From Sanderia malayensis (taxonomy: Eukaryota > Cnidaria > Scyphozoa > Semaeostomeae > Pelagiidae): a stretch of DNA of 64,000 nucleotides. Position numbers and translations under genes: made by a program. This document shows positions 1 to 10,500 of this stretch, in pieces (position 1 is the stretch's first letter; each line of letters opens with the position of its first letter). The notes below the pieces were generated by a model. It ran no database searches. It saw nothing but the letters and a program-made list of their open reading frames with translations, and was not told the DNA's origin. The stretch covers positions 1,426,001 to 1,490,000 of the forward strand of contig RQOL01000828.1 in assembly GCA_013076295.1 (NCBI GenBank), in the 5' to 3' direction.

Positions 1-486
1 TCTTGAACTAAGCACCAGATCAAAGTATTGCCTTATGTTTAGCTGCTCGAGCAGGAGGTCCAGTCTCTCATCAAAGTTCGATATTACTCCAAGCTTGATG
101 TCGTTCCGGCTTTTCAGTGTCTTCAACACATGCTGCACCTCTGGGTACAATTCATAGTTTGTTTTGGTACAGTAGTCTGTGTAAAGTTGGTTTGATATGC
201 TTTTCATTATGCCAATGTCCCTGAGTCCAAGGCTGAAAAATACACGATGCACAACTTCGTACCACCATTTCTCTGCTGCGATTTGGTTGTGGTATCCGAA
301 ATTTGGCATCAGCTTCGACACAACTTTGTATGCTTGAATGAAAGCATTTTCGGTAGCATCTTCCTCAAAAATCTTGCCTGTTGCACCATAATATTTATTT
401 GCTACCATAGCATAATGATTGCCAACAGACCCTCGTATTCTGAGTAAAGTATTTGAAACGTCAAATGTTATCAACTTGAGCTTCAT
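1..486 (-). CDS. HDHD3: HDHD3-like haloacid dehalogenase hydrolase (N-terminal part, cut by window edge)
   Basis: Reading the minus strand from the ATG at 486 gives 162 uninterrupted codons to the window edge; the C-terminal part lies outside. The protein opens with the HAD motif I block (FDVSNTLLRIRG), follows with an alpha-helical cap containing an EKWWYEVV stretch, and has motif II in VISNFDERL near residue 140. This order and these blocks match the HDHD3 family as I know it. The position two residues after the motif I Asp, usually Asp in HAD phosphatases, is Ser; human HDHD3 also departs from the consensus there, so the exact activity is uncertain. The start is chosen because the motif I strand begins about five residues after this Met. 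No intron is seen in this part. A soluble enzyme is expected; its substrate is unknown. Confidence 0.82.
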   Translation of the reverse strand, partial: MKLKLITFDVSNTLLRIRGSVGNHYAMVANKYYGATGKIFEEDATENAFIQAYKVVSKLMPNFGYHNQIAAEKWWYEVVHRVFFSLGLRDIGIMKSISNQLYTDYCTKTNYELYPEVQHVLKTLKSRNDIKLGVISNFDERLDLLLEQLNIRQYFDLVLSSR

Positions 487-843
487 CGTCTAAAACGTTG
501 TCCTATTCAGCTGGGATACTAAACTGAATCAATATCGGATCGCAGATTTTTGGCGACTCCTTTTCAAACTGTAAAGTCAAAAAATATAACTTTTAAGCAA
601 AAATCTGTTAATTTTTTTCTGAAATCTTTGCAAAATTGCGTCATTGATAGTGTCCATGTAAAGTCAGTGTGTGATTTGTTTTGAGTAGTGGGCCTATAAA
701 AAAAATCACTGCATGCCATGCAGACACAACAACAACAACATAATTAATTTGCTTTGCAGCCCAACCCATGAGCCCAACTAGATGCTACCATCCCTTTTCC
801 AAACATGTTCAAAGCTTGTCTTTGTTTTGTAGTTGTTTTGTTA

Positions 844-1030
844 CTAGCGATGTTTTAGTGAGAATGCAACACTTTGTGGATACGTAGACGTCTTTGACAA
901 CAACCTTGATACATGACGAATGACTATCATCTTTTCTTTTGACGGCAGAAGGTTTGCCAATTGCAACATGAGGTTAGGAGATGTCTGTAGCAGCACAACC
1001 ACTTCGTACAATGTCTTTTCATCATCAAAT
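844..1030 (-). other. possible terminal coding exon of an unrecognised gene
   Basis: On the minus strand a plausible acceptor (ATTGCAG, AG at 1031-1032) is followed by 61 codons ending in TAG at 844-846. The translation is protein-like, with a leucine-rich helical stretch (LYEVVVLLQTSPNLMLQLAN), but I do not recognise the family. It lies just upstream of the HDHD3-like start on the same strand. No preceding exon could be identified between 1030 and the transposon at 1997. The rest of 487-1988 shows no gene; it contains a short C-rich run near 1359-1394. This could equally be a chance open frame. Confidence 0.28.
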
Positions 1031-1988
1031 CTGCAATACAATGCATTGAACGCCTATAACTTATCTCTTGCTGACTGGCACTTTTCAAAGGTGACTTTGT
1101 CTGTTTTACAGGGTTCAAAGATTGTTTCATATAGTAAAATTTCGCTAATTTTTGGTGAAGGCGGGGGTCTTCAATTGTAGGAGTTTATTTTAGCCCGGGT
1201 GGGGCAGGCGCTAGAAAACTTATTTGGGGTGTATAATGCCTGGCTGCTGAGTTGATATCTTAGTTTATGCTCACCAATTAGGTTTGCCGATTGAGCAATA
1301 CAAAATGCTAATTTTGCCGAGTAGAATTCTAAATTTTGTTCTCTTTAGGAGCCGTCACACCCCTCCCCACACCCCTCCCCACACCCCCTCGCTCCTGGAC
1401 CGCGTACTGACTGCCACCTGGTAATCCGAGCCACTCTTCCTTGCTTGGTTCACCCACCACTGGTTCCACAGTACGCCAGTCTCTCTTCAGATCTTTTTAA
1501 GATATGCGGGTGCTATTAGAGACGTGCGGTATATTGCAATCTATTCCAACCATCCTGAAGCACATGGAGTTACCTTATGTATACCTACCCTGTATCGGCT
1601 ATGCTTGGTAGACATGACGTAACATACTCGTAATCTTCCCTGGAATTTTTCAATTTGAAATATGTTTTTAAATCGGTCGTGAATTTTGCCAACTTCTCGT
1701 TTGTGTCTTGAGATGCCTTTCCATCCATCGTATCTTCTATTTGCATGCGATTTCTTGCAATATTTTGTATTACAATATTGTTATGTTATTGTCACAGCGT
1801 GGACAAAATTGTATTATAGCTGCTCTGTTTTTTGTGAAAACTCATGTGAGCTTTCTTATTTGAAGATTTCTTGTTCGAAAGGCCACCAACAACTGTCATT
1901 CAGTCGAGTTCGATTAATCTCTTATATCGAATTTGCCTCAAGACAACCTTGCTACACAATCCCCAGTTTGTGCGGCTGCGCAAGAGGA

Positions 1989-1996
1989 CACCGCAG
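1989..1996. repeat. 8-bp target-site duplication, left copy (CACCGCAG)
   Basis: CACCGCAG at 1989-1996 is repeated exactly at 7167-7174, immediately outside the inverted termini of the fold-back element. Confidence 0.85.
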
Positions 1997-2100
1997 GGTT
2001 AGTCCCCGATGTATGCGTCCTATAAGGTCCCGAAACATTAAATTCATATATATCCTATAGGAGCTAAGGGCCTACCTTTACCTGGGAACATTGTTCAAGT

Positions 2101-3680
2101 GGTTGGTGATAGATATCAAAGGCCAGAGGGAGGTTAATTATCGGAAAAATCCGATTGATGGAGTGGCCGACAAACCTAACCAACCGACGAGAAATCGGAA
2201 AATAATAGATACTGGACCGAAAACCGCAAAACTGTGGGTGGTGGGTGGACTAACGAACTTGACAGCAAGACGATAAAACTATTTTACGGATCTAAAGCAC
2301 CATTTGGGAGTGGGGTTGGCTCGGAGCGCCAGAAAATGGAGAAGCCAGAAAATAGAGAAATTGAGGCTCCCAGAAAATGGAGAAATCTTTGTTTTCTTGC
2401 TTATTTGTTGTTGATTATCTTCCAGAAACACTTCTAAGACGTCGGGAATGTTGTTTTGCAGGTTTTTGCCAAGTTTAAACAAATTTCCAATAATATAAGT
2501 AATATTTTAGTGCATTTTAAAACCTCACAGTGCTGCGAAAACACTTAGGCCACTTTTTTCATAGAAACAACAAAATTTCGTGATGAATTGAATGACAGGG
2601 GAAGACGGGGGTGCAATTTGCATTGAAATTATCATAAAATATTACAATTACAATAACAATTGCTTAATAAAGTAATTAATGAATCTGTGTCAGGTGTTGA
2701 AATTGTGGCTTGTAGCTATTTGCAATTTTTTGATTGCTGTTGCTTATATTTCTTGAGTTTCGTTGAATGTCAACCGGCTTTGTTTCTCATGTTGTTCTTA
2801 TTTTTGAGCAAATATTAGCAGGATGTTTCTTTAGTTAAAATTACAGCAAAAATTGAAATTTAGGTATGATAATATGAAAAAGACAATAGGCCATTGTTAC
2901 CTGTTTTTCCCGCAGCCATGATTATTGATTTAGACTTCGCATACTTACACACTTGATATACAAGCCGTCTTTTTAATGCTACAAGGCTCGTTGTTGTATT
3001 TATTTGGGAAAAGGGTTACATGGATTGCGTTACACGCTTTTTTTTTATAAGGAACCTAGCTCGGGCCTAGTTCTTTAAATTCCTTATTTTGAGACCTCTT
3101 TTGACCATTTTGTAGTTCTAAAAGTTCCTTAATAGTTCCTTAATTTTAAGTTCGCATTTGGTGGACATAATTAGTACAGACGCAAGAAAAGCATTTAAAT
3201 TCAACGTTTTGCTATAAACTTGTGAAAAGATAACAGGTAAAAACATGAAGAAGCTTCATATAATGTAAAAGTACTGAAAATCAATGGAGCCGGCTTCCTA
3301 ATTGTAAATTGTGCGGAAATATAAATATATTCAAAATTAAAAAGTTCCTTAGTGATTTGGCCTTTAGTAGCAAAAGTTCCTTAAGTTTTTTGACCTTCTA
3401 CATGTAGGTTCCTTATAAACGGTTCCTTATAAAAAAAAAGCCTGTAATGTTTGCACGCATCAGATAGCAGCCAAATTGCACAACCCCATACACAATTCAA
3501 AACGAAAACACCGGGAAATTAAATTCGCGCCAAAAGACTGTCTATAATTCTGAGCCTGAGACCGATACGACAATAACGACGTTTATTGTCGTACGAATAT
3601 TGTTCTCGGTCTCGGTCCTGAGCCACGAAAATATTAATTCTCGCCAACCTCCCTCTGGCCTTTGATATCTATCACCAACC
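2101..3680. mobile_element. nested 1.58-kb TIR transposon, 9-bp target duplication
   Basis: This insertion interrupts the left arm of the fold-back element. It starts GGTTGGTGATAG and ends with the inverse, with 35-bp perfect terminal inverted repeats (2101-2135 and 3646-3680). TGTTCAAGT occurs directly before (2092-2100) and directly after (3681-3689); the intact right arm near 7070 has this site only once, confirming the empty sequence. A 9-bp duplication is typical of Mutator-like elements, so a non-autonomous MULE is the best guess. No transposase is encoded. Confidence 0.83.
3036..3441. mobile_element. 406-bp MITE-like element inside the nested transposon
   Basis: Perfect 21-bp inverted termini (a run of nine T followed by ATAAGGAACC, 3036-3056; inverse at 3421-3441) bound an AT-rich interior with several TTCCTTA motifs. 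No clear target duplication was found. The left end resembles, at lower identity, sequences near 30200, 36520 and 41400, suggesting an old dispersed family. Confidence 0.6.
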
Positions 3681-3739
3681 TGTTCAAGTCATATATATCC
3701 TAAAGGGTCCTGAAACAATGTATAGAGGTACAGTACATT

Positions 3740-5184
3740 ACATTATATTTCTGAATATGTGTAGATATAGTAAACAGACGTATATAACGGTAGATAGAAT
3801 GAATGTAGTGTATATAAGCATGGTGGAAGTACATTCTAGGATATATTTCTGAATAGGTGTAGATATAGTAAACAGACGTATATAACAGTAGATAGAATGT
3901 TTAAAGTGTATATAAGCATGGTGGAAGTACATTCTAGGATATATTTCTGAATAAGTGTAGATATAGTAAACAGACGTATATAACAGTAGATAGAATGTGT
4001 ATAGTGTATATAAGCATGGTGGAAGTACATTCTAGGATATATTTCTGAATAGAATGGGTGTAGATATAGTAAACAGACGTATATAACAGTAGATAGAATG
4101 TTTAAAGTGTATATAAGCATGGTGGAAGTACATTCTAGGATATATTTCTGAATAAGTGTAGATATAGTAAACAGACGTATATAACAGTAGATAGAATGTT
4201 TAAAGTGTATATAAGCATGGTGGAAGTACATTCTAGGATATATTTCTGAATAAGTGTAGATATAGTAAACAGACGTATATAACAGTAGATAGAATGTGTA
4301 TAGTGTATATAAGCATGGTGGAAGTACATTCTAGGATATATTTCTGAATAGAATGGGTGTAGATATAGTAAACAGACGTATATAACAGTAGATAGAATGC
4401 TTAAAGTGTATATAAGCATGGTGGAAGTACATTCTAGGATATATTTCTGAATCAGTGTAGATACAGTAAACAGACGTATATAACAGTAGATAGAATGTGT
4501 ATAGTGTATATAAGCATGGTGGAAGTACATTCTAGGATATATTTCTGAATAGAATGGGTGTAGATATAGTAAACAGACGTATATAACAGTAGATAGAATG
4601 CTTAAAGTGTATATAAGCATGGTGGAAGTACATTCTAGGATATATTTCTGAATAAGTGTAGATATAGTAAACAGACGTATATAACAGTAGATAGAATGTG
4701 TATAGTGTATATAAGCATGGTGGAAGTACATTCTAGGATATATTTCTGAATAGAATGGGTGTAGATATAGTAAACAGACGTATATAACAGTAGATAGAAT
4801 GCTTAAAGTGTATATAAGCATGGTGGAAGTACATTCTAGGATATATTTCTGAATCAGTGTAGATACAGTAAACAGACATATATAGCAGTAGATAGAATTT
4901 ATGTGGTGTATATAAGACGACGGAAGTACATTCTAGGATATATTTCTGAAAATGTGTAGAGATAGTAAACAGAAGTATATAACAGTAGATAGAATGTATA
5001 TGGTGTATATAAGACGGTGGAAGTACAATGTAGAATATCTTTCTGAATACATGTAGATATAGTAAACAGAGGTGTATAACAGTAGATAGAATGTATGAAG
5101 TGTATATAAGGACGGTAGAAGTAGAATGTAGGATATACTTCTGCATACGTGCAGATGTACTAAACAGAGGTGTATAACAATACT
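3740..5184 (-). repeat. left satellite arm, about 14 units of a ~98-bp repeat
   Basis: Tandem units of about 98 bp, each containing a CATGGTGGAAGTACATTCTA-type block, run from the terminal block to the centre of the fold-back element. Longer units of 105 bp carry an extra AGAATGG insertion and alternate with 98-bp units in much of the array, giving a ~203-bp higher-order repeat. Units near the centre (4900-5184) are more diverged than those near the tip. The array lacks stop codons in one orientation, so several overlapping long open frames appear; they are not genes. Confidence 0.9.
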
Positions 5185-5384
5185 TGAATAGAATACATAG
5201 CAATTTGGTACTTTGTGGCATGAAATCCAATATTTGGAGATTTAAGATTCTGGTCTCTTCTGTCATTTCGAACAGTGACAGTAGACAACTTCGAACAGTG
5301 AAAATGTGTGCACTATCGCAGATGAATCTACTTGTGTCTCTGACTTTGATCAGTTTCTATAACCGAAACATTTGTGTTGCACTA

Positions 5385-7025
5385 GATAAAGAATGCTATA
5401 CACCTCTGTTTACTATATCCCAACTTATGCAAAGACATGTCCTATGTACTTCCGTCATCCTTGTATACACCTTATACATTATTTCTACTGTTATATACGT
5501 CTGTTTACTAAATCTACATGTATTCAAAAAATATCTTACATTGTACTTCTGACGTCCTTATATACACTACATACATTCGATCTACTGTTATATACGTCTG
5601 TTTACTATATCTACACTTATTCAGAAATATATCCTAGAATGTACTTCCACCATGCTTATACACACTTTATTCATTCTATCTACCGTTATATACGTCTGTT
5701 TACTATATCTACACTTATTCAGAAATATATCCTAGAATGTACTTCCACCATGCTTATATACACTTTAAACATTCTATCTACTGTTATATACGTCTGTTTA
5801 CTATATCTACACCTATTCAGAAATATATCCTAGAATGTACTTCCACCATGCTTATACACACTTTATTCATTCTATGTACCGTTATATACGTCTGTTTACT
5901 ATATCTACACTTATTCAGAAATATATCCTAGAATGTACTTCCACCATGCTTATATACACGTTAAGCATTCTATCTACTGTTATATACGTCTGTTTACTAT
6001 ATCTACACTTATTCAGAAATATATCCTAGAATGTACTTCCACCATGCTTATACACACTTTATTCATTCTATCTACTGTTATATACGTCTGTTTACTATAT
6101 CTACACTTATTCTATTCCGAAATATATCCTAGAATGTACTTCCACCATGCTTATACACACTTTATTCATTCTATCTACCGTTATATACGTCTGTTTACTA
6201 TATCTACACTTATTCAGAAATATATCCTAGAATGTACTTCCACCATGCTTATATACACTTTAAACATTCTATCTACTGTTATATACGTTTGTTTACTATA
6301 TCTACACCTATTCAGAAATATATCCTAGAATGTACTTCCACCATGCTTATATACACTTTAAACATTCTATCTACTGATATACGTCTGTTTACTATATCTA
6401 CACTTATTCTATTCCGAAATATATCCTAGAATGTACTTCCACCATGCTTATATACACTTTATTCATTCTACCTACTGTTATATACGTCTGTTTACTATAT
6501 CTACACTTATTCTATTCCGAAATATATCCTAGAATGTACTTCCACCATGCTTATATACACTTTATTCATTCTATCTACTGTTATATACGTCTGTTTACTA
6601 TATCTACACCTATTCCGAAATATATCCTAGAATGTACTTCCACCATGCTTATATACACTTTAAACATTTTATCTACTGTTATATACGTCTGTTTACTATA
6701 TCTACACCTATTCCGAAATATATCCTAGAATGTACTTCCACCATGCTTATATACACTTTAAACATTTTATCTACTGTTATATACGTCTGTTTACTATATC
6801 TACACCTATTCAGAAATATATCCTAGAATGTACTTCCACCATGCTTATATACACTATACACATTCTATCTACTGTTATATACGTCTGTTTACTATATCTA
6901 CACTTATTCAGAAATATATCCTAGAATGTACTTCCACCATGCTTATATACACTATACACATTCTATCTACTGTTATATACGTCTGTTTACTATAACTACA
7001 CATATTCAGAAATATAATGTAATGT
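5385..7025 (+). repeat. right satellite arm, about 16 units of the same ~98-bp repeat in opposite orientation
   Basis: Reverse-complement array of the left arm, with units starting at regular ~98-bp steps (for example 5737, 5835, 5933). The 105-bp variant (TTATTCTATTCCG) is present but does not alternate as regularly as on the left. The unique centre between the arms, about 5185-5384, shows no recognisable coding sequence. Confidence 0.9.
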
Positions 7026-7597
7026 ACTGTACCTCTATACATTGTTTCAGGACCCTTTAGGATATATATGACTTGAACAATGTTCCTAAGGCCCTTAGCT
7101 CGTATAGGAATATATATGAATTTAATGTTTCGGGACCTTATAGGACGCATACATCGGGGACTAACCCACCGCAGCCATTGTTCAACTAGGTATATAGTAT
7201 AACCAGGTACTAGCTATAGCGACTGGTTATTTTTCCTGTGAGCTATACTATGACTGTGTAACAAGTCTACTTCAAGAAACTACCTACAAGGCAATCTAGC
7301 TATGAAGCATTTATGCTCCAGTAAGAGAGCAGCGCTAATTTCATGTAAGGAACACAACATTTAACTTCTCCGTCTGAAGATCGGTTCACAATACTTGTTC
7401 TACTTTTACTGCATGCTCACAGTAAACTATGAGACGTAAAATGTTTGGGTGCATACGTATCATGGAAGACCCGCTGATGCTATATGTTTTAAGAAGTTGG
7501 CAGAGAAATAGGCCGGCAATTAAACGAACCATTTTAATTCGAATTTCATAATGAAGAAGAATATAGGTTGTCTGACACGAGATTATTACTTCTTGTC

Positions 7598-10500
7598 CTA
7601 CTTGCCATTTGGTATCGTTTGGTTGCCAGGAAGAGGTGGCGTATCTGGGGCAGATGTTGTACCAGGTACAGGTGGTGTATCTGGGGCAGATGTTGTACCA
7701 GGTACAGGTGGTGTATCTGGAACAAATGGTGTTGTTGGCGCTTCTGTGGTAACAGGTGCTTGTGTTGTAGGTAGGCCATTGTTTCGTACGACTGTATCTA
7801 TAAAGTCTCGGAATTCACTGACTCGAGCAAACACCGAGTAACGATCCCGATCGGAGCACCTGAAAAGTATTGTTGGCAAAAATGATGTGAACAACATGGC
7901 GGAATGAAATGAAATTTTGATTTCTGCTGAATCGCGAGAGGAATAACGAAGGCCGTAGTATTGGAGAGAAGAAAGAGGGTGTTAGATCACACGCTTGGTT
8001 GGCAGAGATCCTTAGTTTTCAACTTTGATAGAAAGAAGGTCATTGGTAAATGGTCATTAATGACGAAATGATTAATGATGGAAGGTCATTATTGCAACAC
8101 TAACCTCACTGAACCCCAACTGACGACGCCCTGGAGAATCCATTTACCTTGCCAGTCAGTGCATACAAATGGACCACCGCTGTCACCTCTACACGCTGAT
8201 GTATCCGGGTTGGTGGTGTCTGTTGATGTTGTGAATCCCGCACACAACATTTGATCACTGATGTCCAAGTTGTCGGTGAGAGGCGAGTTGCGCAGGCGCC
8301 TGATGCATTCCTGTTTTGACACGGTTGGCAGCATTCCTTGTTGAAGAACATTGCTGGAATAGCCTGGGTATGCAACCCATCCCCAACCTGTGTAAAGCGA
8401 ATTCAAGCGATGATATCTGCTAACCCCCGTACTGTGTCGAATCGGTGCTTGAGTAAGCAATTCGAGCAGATTTGCGGGCAGGAGGTTTCGTTTTATCAGT
8501 TGCAAATTGGAATACGAAATTAAGCGAATGGTTTTGTTAGGAAGTGAGTGACTAGGGTGACCTACCAGAAACGTAGCATTGTTTCTGGAGTTGAACTTGT
8601 GTTCCTTGTCGTGGGAGGCAAACTGGTGCGATTCTTCGATTGAAAATAACAGGTGAAGCCATTTTCAAGACAGCAATGTCATTGTTGTATGTGATTTTTT
8701 TGCTGTAGCCTGGATGCAGGACGATTTTATCCAAATACTTGCGGACTTCTGTTCCTTCGGTTCTTGATCTGAAAATGCATTGCAGATGGATTAGAGGTCG
8801 ATAGATTACCATGGATCGATGGATTAGCATGGATTATTTATGGATGTGGGCAAGAATCTGCTCATCTAACGAGTGGGTTGGTTTAATGGATTAATCAAAG
8901 CATTTATAATTTGGGTGGATTATTGGGTGCTTTCTAAACCGAGGTAGCGGTGTATGGATCTATTTTTGGGTGTTCATCATAGCATTTTTTAAGGAATTCT
9001 AACTAGTGGGGAAAATTTTTCAAGCTATCCACAAAAAACTGGAAATCATTATGTCGACGACGTCCTGAAGTCACACGTACAAAGTAGAATACGTCTATTG
9101 CACGTTGACAATTTTAAAATCATACTTTCTTTACAAAAACGTCTAAATCTTTAGAAAAACAGAGAGTGCTAAAGAGTGCACTTCTCTTTTTGAAACAATT
9201 TTTTAATAAAGTCCTACTCTTTGTAAAGTTCATTGCACGATTGCCTATTACGTCGTTCTTTTATTTTTAAAAACTCAAAAACGGCAGGCCTTGGAAGCTA
9301 TTGCTAATGGTTCAGAAGGAAGAAAGAATAGGAACAGTTCAGATTTGTTAACACAAAAGCTATTTAGAATATTTTAAAGCTACAAAATCTTTGCAATTTG
9401 ATAAGACAAGTTATCGAATAGGTCCAAGCAACTGGGGAATTTTTCTGATTTCTCCTGTCACTATGGGGAAAGTATTGGGCCTGCTGGGGAAATTTCCCCA
9501 GTAGTTAGGGCCTGTTTATATGGAGCCGAGTTAAAAAATGCCCTGGTGTTCATTCATACGAGACTACTGTTCAAGGTCCCTGCTAAGCGAGGCTTGGTAA
9601 GGAGCCTCGCTTGGACGTTTTTCCAAGAAAAGTTTCTTTTCGCTTTCTTACCTATCATGTTCACCGAGTACCACATAGTAACTAGATGGCGATGGATCGT
9701 CCTCAAAACAATGTGTCGCCGATACGATCCACTGCGCATTGATCAGTGATCCCCCGCATATAAATGTTCCGTCCTTGTAAATCGCCACTTGCCAAGGCCA
9801 CTTGCCGGGAGTTGCATCTTCTCCACCAACAATACGAGATTGGGCGGCATAGGATATTCCGCAGTCTGCAAGAGCAATTTGAGACATTTTTATGCGCCAA
9901 TGCTGCAGTAGTATGTGTTATTCTAAGTATAATTTAACGCTAATCTTGACTGTCGACAATCTTGACTCGTGTTAATCTTAACACGAGTGTCTCACTTTCA
10001 AGAAACTCGGTCTTTATTTGCAGACTATAGATCCTTTACTGGATGTAACAGATCACTGTTCTATTCATGTGAAATAAAAACATTGGACAATATTTGAGAC
10101 CATACCTGGTGACACTGTCGGCACTGGTGCAATTGTTTGAGGCACTGGAGGCGTAGGTGGTGCTGTAGGGGGACCAGTTGTGAAGTAACCTGCAACAAAG
10201 ACAACGTTTATGAATTTTCAAGCATTCAATTCGATAGCGAACAATAATAGGAATCTCTGCTGGGTAGACTCTGCATATTTCCCTGTATATGAAGTAAATA
10301 CCTTTATTATTTTCTCAGTAGCGCAGAACAGATTTATTATAAAATTTAATCTCGTTTTGATTTGCTACAGAAAGTCCTTTTTTGCACACTTACTTGGGGC
10401 TTTGCATTCGTACACGATTTCCAGGTACTTGGAGATGCCTGGACATGGATCGCTGAGCGAAGCACTGTTTCCACCTGCATAGCACCACGATTTACCGTGA

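Larger units (their letters stand above)
1997..7166. mobile_element. fold-back transposon with satellite arms
   Basis: The element begins GGTTAGTCCCCGATG at 1997 and ends with its reverse complement at 7166. The inverted similarity runs inward through a terminal block of about 120 bp and then through long arrays of a ~98-bp repeat in opposite orientation, meeting at a non-repetitive centre (about 5185-5384). An exact 8-bp duplication flanks it. It is 5.2 kb long, or about 3.6 kb once the nested insertion at 2101-3680 is removed. No transposase frame is visible, so it is non-autonomous. The 8-bp duplication fits hAT-type or other 8-bp-duplicating transposases; the terminus is not the usual hAT CAG start, so the superfamily is left open. 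Confidence 0.85.

Noticed and set aside
3738..6924. Many overlapping open frames of 64-228 codons with a repeated YIRLFTIST-type sequence
   Set aside because: They are the 98-bp satellite read in its stop-free frames; neighbouring frames encode the same residues by array register, and nothing resembles a start, signal or domain.
3740..7025. Regularly spaced repeats considered as a CRISPR array
   Set aside because: Units are contiguous and similar over their whole length with no unique spacers, the arrays are inverted to each other inside a transposon, and the genome is animal.
7551..7841. Plus-strand frame with GGVSGADVVPGT repeats (also at 21596-21994)
   Set aside because: It is the antisense of the Pro/Thr tail minisatellite; the minus-strand frame continues the protease and is supported by splice sites.
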